A stretch of 10,214 bases of DNA from DATDCV01 sp036524155 (GTDB lineage Bacteria; Verrucomicrobiota; Verrucomicrobiia; Limisphaerales; UBA8199): NCBI GenBank assembly GCA_036524155.1, contig DATDCV010000132.1, positions 1 to 10,214 of the forward strand, in the 5' to 3' direction. The notes under the pieces are model-generated. The model saw nothing but the letters and a program-made list of their open reading frames with translations. It did not search any database and was not told the DNA's origin. Below are positions 1-5,829 of this stretch, piece after piece. Numbering within the stretch: position 1 is the stretch's first letter; each line of letters starts with the position of its first letter. A program made the position numbers and the translations under genes.

Positions 1-1964
1 CGCGCGGTGGCCGTTTTGGCGAGGTTGCTGTAGCGCATGTGACTGTACATGCGCGGCGTCCATTGGATGTTGCCCGATTGCGGGGTGGTGCCGCCGTAGG
101 GGTCGATGCCGAGCCGCATATAGATCAGCCGGTTGCGATCGTTCCAAACATCGTACTTCCACCGGTCGGGATTGCCCTCGCGCAGCCAGGTGGTGACCCA
201 GGCGCTGAACGTGTAATTCTTGCCCGGAGTGACCGGCACTTGCTGGTAAATGTAGCCGTCGGAAACGTTGTTGTTGACGGCGCCTTCCAGGAGCCAGCCC
301 CCTGAGTGCGGCGGGATTCCCCAAAACCAGGTGCCATTGGATTCTTTGATGTCGAGGTTCCCGCCGGCTGTCCAGGCTACCACCGGCCGACTCGGTCCCG
401 CGCCGCTCCCCAGCTCGAACCCGGGATTGAGCAGCAGGTTCGTCTGCGACGCCTTCGTGCAAATCACCATGTCTTGCGCCGTGCCGGTGCGATAGCTCGA
501 AGCGGCGGAACTCACACGGTAGTGATACATCGCGTTGGGCTTCAGGCCCGTTAAAGTCACGGCGTGGCTGATCACCGGCTGCGGGTTGTAAACCGACCGG
601 GTGTAGGGCGGTGTGTCGAAAGCGAATTCGACCTTGCTGTCCGACGGGAAATCGGTTGTCCAGCGCACTGTCAGGGAATTTGTGTTGCGTTCGTTTTCAA
701 GGACCTGCGGGCCGGCTACGACCTTTACGGTGCGCAGGGCGGCGCTGCCGGCGGTTTGCTCCTCCATGATCGTGCAGGCAAGGTCCGTGGCCGGGACAGC
801 GACCTGGTTCTGGTAGGCGTTGCCGTAAGCATAGGGGTTGTTTGGGTTTGCCATCGCCGCGTTCACTAAGCCGCCCGGGCGGGTTATCTCGAGATAATAG
901 GTCTGGCCGGGCGTCAGCGGGCACTCGCCCGGCGCCCAGGTCACCAGCACTTCCGGGTCGGCCGTCACCCGCGCCGGCATGCCGCTCTTGACGGTGCCGA
1001 CCGGCGTCCCGCCCGGGCCTCCTTCGCGGATCGCGAACTGATAAGTGGGAGCGGGGCTTTCCGGCAGCCAGGCCGCCACGCTGATCAGGTTCACCCCGCG
1101 CGCGGTGAACGTCTGGCCTACGCTCGACCCGCTCAGATTTGCGCCGCCGCTCCGCGTGTACATGTCGGTTACCAGGCCGTCGTCGTCCGCCATGATCACC
1201 AGCCCGAGGTCGCGGTCGGGCACCGGCTGCACGTTGCCCACGGAGCCCAGCCAAAGGCATCCTTCGGGCATGGGGTCGGAAAAATCAGGGCGCGGATCCA
1301 CTTGCATGATGACTCCTGCGGTGGTGGAGGGGGAGGTCCTGATACGCGCATAATATAACCTGCCCGCCACGGTCGGCATTTGGCCGTAACTGTATGTCGG
1401 CCGTTGGTCTCCGGTCCCGAAGACACGCTCCTCGCCGACTTGCGGCCCGCCGGGTCCGCCCTCGTGCACTGTCAACCGGTAGCTCGGTGAGCCCGTGAAC
1501 TCTGGCAGGCGCACGTAGATCATGCTGATCGGCCCTGTCGCGGCGAACGTTTGGCCGAACTCCGAATAACCGGTGTCATCCCAAAACGCCGGATACCCCC
1601 ACATGGTGGCCTTCAGCCGCAGGTCCACCGACGCGCTGCTCCCGGCCGAGGGCACCACCACGTTGAATGCGTAGGCCGAACGCCACCACACATCCCACGA
1701 ACAGATCGTATAAAGTCCGCCGGCCGGAACCGTGCTGGAAAACTGCCCGTACACGCTGGTGGCCGCCACCGCGCCCAGCGATGTCAAATTCGATCCGTTC
1801 CCGTTCACGGCGAACTCATAATAGCCCACGCCGTAAGGGTTGCTGCCGTACTGCGCATACCAGTTCAGGTCGCGCACATAGCCCGTCACCGTGCCCGCCC
1901 ATGCGCACCTCAGCGGGACCACTCCGGCGATGAAGCCCACAGTGAGGAGGAAAGGGAGAGTCAT
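1..1964 (-). CDS. Secreted multidomain beta-sandwich protein, 3' end cut by window edge
   Basis: An open frame runs without a stop from ATG at 1964 to the left edge, giving 654 complete codons; the C-terminus lies outside the window. An in-frame TGA lies 12 bases upstream, so this ATG is the first possible start; no clear Shine-Dalgarno is seen. Residues 1-23 look like a signal peptide (hydrophobic core, then CAWA before GTV), although it lacks an N-terminal positive charge. Residues about 24-115 resemble a small beta-sandwich of the carboxypeptidase-regulatory type. Two homologous domains follow, with GQTF at 137 and 283 and EGGPGG at 168 and 314, at identical spacing. Residues about 413-500 look like a fibronectin type III domain (LTVRWTTD, LKPNAMYHYRVSS). 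From about 509 (NLLLNPGFE) a carbohydrate-binding-like jelly roll begins. No catalytic motif is visible. It is probably exported and surface-bound or glycan-binding; any enzymatic domain would be in the missing part. Confidence 0.85.
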   Translation of the reverse strand, partial: MTLPFLLTVGFIAGVVPLRCAWAGTVTGYVRDLNWYAQYGSNPYGVGYYEFAVNGNGSNLTSLGAVAATSVYGQFSSTVPAGGLYTICSWDVWWRSAYAFNVVVPSAGSSASVDLRLKATMWGYPAFWDDTGYSEFGQTFAATGPISMIYVRLPEFTGSPSYRLTVHEGGPGGPQVGEERVFGTGDQRPTYSYGQMPTVAGRLYYARIRTSPSTTAGVIMQVDPRPDFSDPMPEGCLWLGSVGNVQPVPDRDLGLVIMADDDGLVTDMYTRSGGANLSGSSVGQTFTARGVNLISVAAWLPESPAPTYQFAIREGGPGGTPVGTVKSGMPARVTADPEVLVTWAPGECPLTPGQTYYLEITRPGGLVNAAMANPNNPYAYGNAYQNQVAVPATDLACTIMEEQTAGSAALRTVKVVAGPQVLENERNTNSLTVRWTTDFPSDSKVEFAFDTPPYTRSVYNPQPVISHAVTLTGLKPNAMYHYRVSSAASSYRTGTAQDMVICTKASQTNLLLNPGFELGSGAGPSRPVVAWTAGGNLDIKESNGTWFWGIPPHSGGWLLEGAVNNNVSDGYIYQQVPVTPGKNYTFSAWVTTWLREGNPDRWKYDVWNDRNRLIYMRLGIDPYGGTTPQSGNIQWTPRMYSHMRYSNLAKTATA

Positions 1965-2050
1965 GCGGCATTTTCACGCGCAGCCGCGGCGAGTCAAGAC
2001 ACTTAACCGGCCTCACTCCCGGCAAAATGAAAACCACTCCCACAAGTATT

Positions 2051-2150
2051 CGCTCGTCTTGGGTCGGAGCGCCGATTTCTAATCGGCTTGAGCGCGCCGA
2101 CGGCCGCCTGTAAGCCGAGTGCAACTCGGCGCTCCGACCCAAGACGAGCG
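2051..2150. repeat. 100-bp nested inverted repeat, copy 1
   Basis: The outer 25 bases (2051-2075) are perfectly complementary to 2126-2150. An inner stem pairs 2083-2090 with 2111-2118, separated from the outer stem by an asymmetric-sequence internal loop (2076-2082 against 2119-2125). The terminal loop is 2091-2110. The left arm also holds its own small palindrome, GCCGAT...ATCGGC (2071-2087). Pairing may extend outward to 2046 and 2155 with one mismatch. A second copy lies at 9273-9372. There is no transposase gene and no obvious target duplication. It is most likely a dispersed REP- or MITE-like intergenic repeat, possibly forming an RNA hairpin. Confidence 0.9.
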
Positions 2151-2175
2151 GATACCTCCCACGATGGATTAGTCG

Positions 2176-2205
2176 TTGACAAGGTCGCCCCGCAGGGCTT
2201 ACAAC
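2176..2205 (+). promoter_or_regulatory. Candidate sigma70-type promoter for the three-gene operon
   Basis: A perfect TTGACA (2176-2181) is followed after 18 bases by TACAAC (2200-2205), which matches four of six -10 consensus positions. Transcription would start near 2212, leaving a leader of roughly 135 bases before the ATG at 2349. The -10 match is moderate and the spacer is one base longer than ideal. Confidence 0.4.
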
Positions 2206-2312
2206 GTGTCTGAATCGGTGGGAGCCGAAGTCGGGAGACATTGTTCCGTGGCGACACTAATCGGAATTCCGGCCTTCGGGGGTCGGCTCCCCTGGTGAAG
2301 GTGTTTTGTGAA

Positions 2313-2327
2313 CGCGCTTTAAGCGCG
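2313..2327. other. 15-base palindrome upstream of the operon
   Basis: CGCGCTT and AAGCGCG flank a single central T at 2320, and the palindrome ends 21 bases before the first ATG of the operon. It could be an operator-like dyad. Alternatively it is a short GC-rich hairpin with a three-base loop, and a run of five T follows a few bases later, as in a weak terminator. The sequence cannot separate these options. Confidence 0.3.
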
Positions 2328-2348
2328 GGTGGTTTTTGGTCAAATCGT

Positions 2349-2555
2349 ATGATCACATTTTCGTATGTTGATCCCGGGCTAGGTTTGTTGGCATGGCAGG
2401 CGGCGGTGGCTTTTGTTGTCGGGCTGCTGTTTTATCTGAAGAAAACAAGGGCTTGGATCACGCAGTTTTTCCGGAGGGTTTTTCGCGCGGGCAAGCGTGC
2501 TGAACCCGGCCCGGCCGAGTACTCACCCTCCGCGCATGATGTGATGCGCCGATGA
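2349..2555 (+). CDS. Small YVDPG-motif single-span membrane protein
   Basis: A 68-residue protein. ATG at 2349 is chosen over an earlier in-frame start at 2241 because the conserved-looking part, MITFSYVDPGLG, begins here; the earlier start would add 36 residues without character. After the YVDPG motif (residues 6-10) comes one hydrophobic span (about 11-30), then a strongly basic tail (KK, RR, GKR). By the positive-inside rule the tail is cytoplasmic and the N-terminus outside. I recall small proteins with this opening beside methyltransferase and sulfatase-like genes in envelope clusters, but their function is unknown to me. Its stop overlaps the next gene's start as ATGA (2552-2555), so the two are probably translationally coupled. 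A membrane adaptor for the downstream enzymes is a guess. Confidence 0.8.
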   Translation: MITFSYVDPGLGLLAWQAAVAFVVGLLFYLKKTRAWITQFFRRVFRAGKRAEPGPAEYSPSAHDVMRR

Positions 2556-4000
2556 CGCGGTCGTTTCGTGACCCTGCGGGCAGTTGTTGGCTGACCGACA
2601 AGAACGTGTTTCGGGTTCTGGACCGGGCTAGTGCCGGCGAATGTGAAGCCTTTCTCGCCTCTGGCAGCGCGCGGCGTTTTCTGGCGAATGGGAAACTGGT
2701 GGGGACGAAGCGAGTTCCTGCTCCGGACATCCCCCGTGTGCCCCGGTTGACTGGATGGGGAGCGTCAGACGACGCGATGGGGCCGGGAGTAGTTTTCGAG
2801 CATGAACGGATTCGATTTCCGAGCTACCCCTACGAGTGGCCGCCGGAGATGCTCTGGGAGGCGGGCCGGCTGACGCTGGAACTGGCGAGTGACGCGTTGG
2901 CGGATGGATACGGCCTGAAGGACGCGACTCCCTACAATGTGCTCTTTCGCGGGCCCGAACCGGTCTTTGTCGACGTGCCTTCGTTTGAGAAACGGGCGGC
3001 CGGTGATCCGGTGTGGCGGCCGCACGCCCAATTTGTGCGGACTTTTCTGCTGCCGCTGCTGGTGAACCGCCGTTGGGGACTCAGCCTCGCTGATCTCTTC
3101 ACGACACATCGCGACGGCCTGCAACCGCAGGACGTCTATCACCTCTGCGGCTGGACTACACGTTTGAGTCCGCAGGTGCTTTCGCTCGTTTCGATCCCGA
3201 CCTGGCTGCGGCCGCGGGCGCAGGCCCAGGGGGAGAGGGTGTTTGAGAAGCGCCAGCTCGGGGATCCGGCCAAAGCCCGGTTTATCCTCGAGTCGCTCCT
3301 GAGCAGGTCGGCGCGCTCGCTGGAATCGTTGCGGCCGAAAGCCGGCAAAAACTCGACCTGGTCGGACTACATGGCGACGCATAGCTACGGGGAACCGGCA
3401 TTTGCGGCGAAGGAGAAGTTCGTGAGCGACGCGTTGGCGGAGTTCCGGCCGGGTCGCGTTTTGGACGCGGGGGCCAACACCGGGCACTTCAGCGCGTTGG
3501 CGGCAAAGGCCGGGGCCGAGGTGGTGGCGATTGATCTCGACCCGGCCTGCGTCGGCGTGATTTGGCAGCGCGCCCGGGCCGAGAAACTAAACGTGCTGCC
3601 GCTGGTGATCGACCTGTCGCGGCCCAGCCCGGCGATGGGGTGGAAGAACGCGGAGTGTCCCTCATTTCTCGAACGCGCCGCCGGCGGGTTCGATTGTGTG
3701 CTGATGCTGGCGCTCATTCACCATCTGCTGGTGACCGAACGAATACCGCTGGAAGAAATCGTGTCCCTGGCCGCGGACCTGACGACTCGACTGCTCGTCA
3801 TCGAGCTGGTTCTGCCCCAGGATCCGATGTTCCGGATACTGACGCGCGGTCGCGAGGATCTGCATCGGAATTTTGACCAGGGAACCTTCGAGCGAGCTTG
3901 CAGCGCCCGTTTCGTGATCCTCCGCTCGCAAGAACTGCCGGGGACGCATCGCCGGCTGTATGCGCTGCAACGAAAGGCAGGGAACGGTGATAACGTCTGA
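2552..4000 (+). CDS. Kinase-like domain fused to class I SAM methyltransferase
   Basis: A 482-residue two-part cytoplasmic protein with no signal peptide or membrane span. The C-terminal part is a class I SAM-dependent methyltransferase: motif I VLDAGANTGHF at 303-313 binds SAM, the acidic end of beta 2 is IDLDP at 327-331, and an HH pair at 390-391 follows the fourth strand. The N-terminal part (about 1-200) contains a helix, then KDATPYN with D124 and N129, then FVDV with D141. This spacing matches the catalytic loop and metal-binding Asp of protein-kinase/aminoglycoside-phosphotransferase folds. Methylation of a surface lipid or glycan precursor is inferred from the neighbours; the substrate is unknown. 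I recall long methyltransferases with this GLKDATPYNVLF segment, some labelled as nodulation-type (NoeA-like). The start is fixed by the ATGA overlap with the upstream gene, and the end overlaps the next gene, so all three are one operon. Confidence 0.88.
   Translation: MTRSFRDPAGSCWLTDKNVFRVLDRASAGECEAFLASGSARRFLANGKLVGTKRVPAPDIPRVPRLTGWGASDDAMGPGVVFEHERIRFPSYPYEWPPEMLWEAGRLTLELASDALADGYGLKDATPYNVLFRGPEPVFVDVPSFEKRAAGDPVWRPHAQFVRTFLLPLLVNRRWGLSLADLFTTHRDGLQPQDVYHLCGWTTRLSPQVLSLVSIPTWLRPRAQAQGERVFEKRQLGDPAKARFILESLLSRSARSLESLRPKAGKNSTWSDYMATHSYGEPAFAAKEKFVSDALAEFRPGRVLDAGANTGHFSALAAKAGAEVVAIDLDPACVGVIWQRARAEKLNVLPLVIDLSRPSPAMGWKNAECPSFLERAAGGFDCVLMLALIHHLLVTERIPLEEIVSLAADLTTRLLVIELVLPQDPMFRILTRGREDLHRNFDQGTFERACSARFVILRSQELPGTHRRLYALQRKAGNGDNV
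3973..3983 (+). promoter_or_regulatory. Ribosome binding site deciding the GTG start at 3987
   Basis: The purine-rich stretch AAAGGCAGGGA (3973-3983) lies 3 to 9 bases before GTG at 3987. The alternative ATG at 3960 is preceded by CGCCGGCTGT with no Shine-Dalgarno character. This favours the GTG, giving a 14-base overlap with the methyltransferase gene instead of 41. Confidence 0.45.
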
Positions 4001-5591
4001 GACTCAGTCAGACCTGAGTTCGGGCGCGGCCTCCAAGTCCGCCCCGGGCGATACACGGCGCCGCGGGATTAAGCAAGCGTTGTTCGCGGTCTCTCTGGCG
4101 AACCTCTGCTTTCTTAACTCATGGTATTTGGTGCTCTACCAATCGGCCGACGGCTATTTCAACAAGCTGCCGCTGAATTCCCCCACGCTGCTGGCGCTGG
4201 CGGCCAATCTCTGCTGGTTCTCGGTTCTCACATGGTGTTGCGTCCGGCTGCTCGACCAATTTTCCAACCGCTGGCTCCACCTGGCGGCCCACCTGCTTTT
4301 TTTCGGGGTTTTGCTGCTGCCGCTCGAGTTCCTCCGGATATACGCTTTCAAGATCCCGGACTTCCGGTTGGTGGGGTTCTTATTCAAACCGCTCAATGCC
4401 GCCATCGTTCTGCTGCTGGGCGGCCTGCTGGTCTGGCAACACCGGCGCGCCGCCCGCGGCGCCGCCGTCCTGGTCGGGATCCTCTCCCCCTTTGCGGCCG
4501 TGACCTGCGCAAAGATTATCTTTCTGTTGGTCTCGCCGGCCTCCCCTGCCCAAGGGGGGCCACAGCGCTCCTCGCCCGCGCTCGCGCCTGTTCCGTCCGG
4601 CCAGCCAAGGGTGATCTGGTTGCTCTTCGACGAGATGGATTTTCGGCTGCCGTTTGAGAAACCGCTGCCGAACCTTCAACTGCCCGAATTCGACCGGCTT
4701 CGAAACGCAGCGTTCTTCGCTACCAACGCCTTTCCCCCCGGCGACTGCACGATCGTGTCGATCCCGGCGCTGACCACCGGGAAGCGGTTCGAGACCGTTG
4801 TTTTCACCAACGATACCGACTTGGCGGTGACGCCCGCGGGAGAGGGACAGGCCGGTAGGTGGAGCCAGGCGCCGTCCGTCTTTTCCGAGGCCCATGCGCT
4901 GGGCGTCAATAGCGGTCTGGTGGGGTGGTACCACCCTTACGATCGGATCTTCTCCGGTTCTCTGAATTTTTGCGAATGGTATCCCATGCAATTGGGGCAA
5001 TACCTCAAGGCGACGACTTTTGGAGCCGCATTGAGCCGGCAGATCGGGTGCCTCGCCTGCACGCCCTTCTCGCGCCACATCTATGCCGAGATGTGCCGGT
5101 TGAGCATCGCCAACTCACTGGCTCTCGTCGCCAACACCAACTACGGGTTGTTATTCTTTCACTTGCCGCCGCCTCACAAGCCCGGGGTGTACAATCCCAC
5201 GACCGGCAAATACACCATCATTCCCGTGCCCAAGCCCAGGGCCTATGCCAACAACCTGGTCCTGGCCGACCGCACGCTCGGCCAGATGCGCCACAAGCTC
5301 GAAGAGGCGAAACTCTGGGATCGGACCTGGATTATCATCAGCTCGGACCATTCCTGGCGCGAATCGGTGGTAGTTGATGGCCAGCGCGATTTGCGGGTGC
5401 CTTTCTTGCTCAAGAGCGCCGGCGCCAACTCACCGGTCATGTACCCGGCGCAGTTCAATACCGTCCTCACTCACGGACTCATCATGGGTATTATCCGCGG
5501 CGAGATCACGAACCAGCAGTCCGCGGTCGACTGGATCGACAAGAACCGGGCCGCGGAGCTTCCCGTGACCGGCGAACCCGGCCTCGAATAG
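3987..5591 (+). CDS. Five-span membrane phospho-/sulfo-enzyme of the alkaline phosphatase superfamily
   Basis: A 534-residue protein from GTG 3987 (543 from ATG 3960). An RRR cluster at 24-26 precedes five hydrophobic spans (about 29-51, 64-86, 96-119, 128-150, 158-183), leaving the C-terminal catalytic domain outside the cytoplasm. This is the layout of EptA/MCR-type phosphoethanolamine transferases and LtaS. The catalytic domain opens with LLFDEMDF (metal ligand D215). The nucleophile region is GDCTIVSIPALTTG, where T255 stands five residues before the Pro, as the catalytic Thr does in EptA/MCR-1. FFHLPPPHKPG (H392, H397) and SSDHSW (D454, H455) supply further metal ligands. Automatic labels would probably say sulfatase-like hydrolase/transferase; the Thr favours phospho-transfer or phosphodiesterase chemistry on a lipid or surface glycan. 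It is the last gene of the operon, and its TAG touches an inverted repeat. Confidence 0.85.
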   Translation: MITSETQSDLSSGAASKSAPGDTRRRGIKQALFAVSLANLCFLNSWYLVLYQSADGYFNKLPLNSPTLLALAANLCWFSVLTWCCVRLLDQFSNRWLHLAAHLLFFGVLLLPLEFLRIYAFKIPDFRLVGFLFKPLNAAIVLLLGGLLVWQHRRAARGAAVLVGILSPFAAVTCAKIIFLLVSPASPAQGGPQRSSPALAPVPSGQPRVIWLLFDEMDFRLPFEKPLPNLQLPEFDRLRNAAFFATNAFPPGDCTIVSIPALTTGKRFETVVFTNDTDLAVTPAGEGQAGRWSQAPSVFSEAHALGVNSGLVGWYHPYDRIFSGSLNFCEWYPMQLGQYLKATTFGAALSRQIGCLACTPFSRHIYAEMCRLSIANSLALVANTNYGLLFFHLPPPHKPGVYNPTTGKYTIIPVPKPRAYANNLVLADRTLGQMRHKLEEAKLWDRTWIIISSDHSWRESVVVDGQRDLRVPFLLKSAGANSPVMYPAQFNTVLTHGLIMGIIRGEITNQQSAVDWIDKNRAAELPVTGEPGLE

Positions 5592-5699
5592 CCGGCGCGC
5601 GGACTTCAGTCCGCAGCAATCCCCGACCGACCATCGCGTCTGGAATTCGGAATCCCCGTGCCGACGGCAGTTGCTGCGGACTAAAGTCCGCGCGCCGGC
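5591..5699. repeat. 109-bp inverted repeat, second family
   Basis: The left arm 5591-5619 pairs with 5671-5699 over 29 bases with one mismatch (C in the left arm where T is expected). The loop is about 51 bases. Each arm holds its own hairpin, GCGGACT...AGTCCGC (left 5599-5614). The first base is the last base of the TAG stop of the upstream gene. It may protect or end the operon transcript, but no T-run follows. The sequence is unrelated to the repeats at 2051 and 9273, although the arm-within-arm layout is similar. Confidence 0.88.
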
Positions 5700-5722
5700 T
5701 TTGGGAGATCGCCGCGGCTGAT

Positions 5723-5750
5723 TTGACACTGCGGCGCCCGGAACTATCTT
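5723..5750 (+). promoter_or_regulatory. Sigma70-type promoter for the phospholipase gene
   Basis: A perfect TTGACA (5723-5728) is followed after 16 bases by TATCTT (5745-5750), which matches four of six -10 positions. Transcription would begin near 5757, about 28 bases before the possible ATT start at 5785 and about 73 before the TTG at 5830. This is the best promoter match in the window and separates the phospholipase from the upstream operon. Confidence 0.55.
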
Positions 5751-5829
5751 CAAGGCTAACGATAACGCCAGGCACCTAAACTTTATTTCATCGAGTTCTT
5801 CCACAAAGAAGTGGCGCAAAGCCGTATGG

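Larger units (their letters stand above)
1965..2348. other. Divergent non-coding spacer
   Basis: This 384-base gap separates the leftward secreted protein gene from the rightward three-gene operon. It holds a 100-bp nested inverted repeat (2051-2150), a sigma70-like promoter candidate (2176-2205) and a 15-base palindrome (2313-2327). Open frames crossing it on both strands translate the inverted repeat and have no recognisable protein character, so I treat it as non-coding. Confidence 0.7.

Noticed and set aside
697..1260. A 187-residue open frame on the minus strand
   Set aside because: It is out of frame with the secreted protein that spans 1-1964; its composition (Arg/Gly/Pro rich, no motifs) is typical of a shadow frame in GC-rich DNA.
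1965..2000. TTGACT on the minus strand as a promoter for the secreted protein
   Set aside because: At 17 bases the -10 would be AAAATG, a poor match that lies directly against the start codon.
2003..2356. A 117-residue open frame on the minus strand across the spacer
   Set aside because: It translates both arms of the inverted repeat and has no coherent protein features. The frame at 9121-9432 over copy 2 is rejected for the same reason.
5591..5699. A classical rho-independent terminator
   Set aside because: The hairpin is strong, but its loop is about 51 bases and no T-run follows the right arm.
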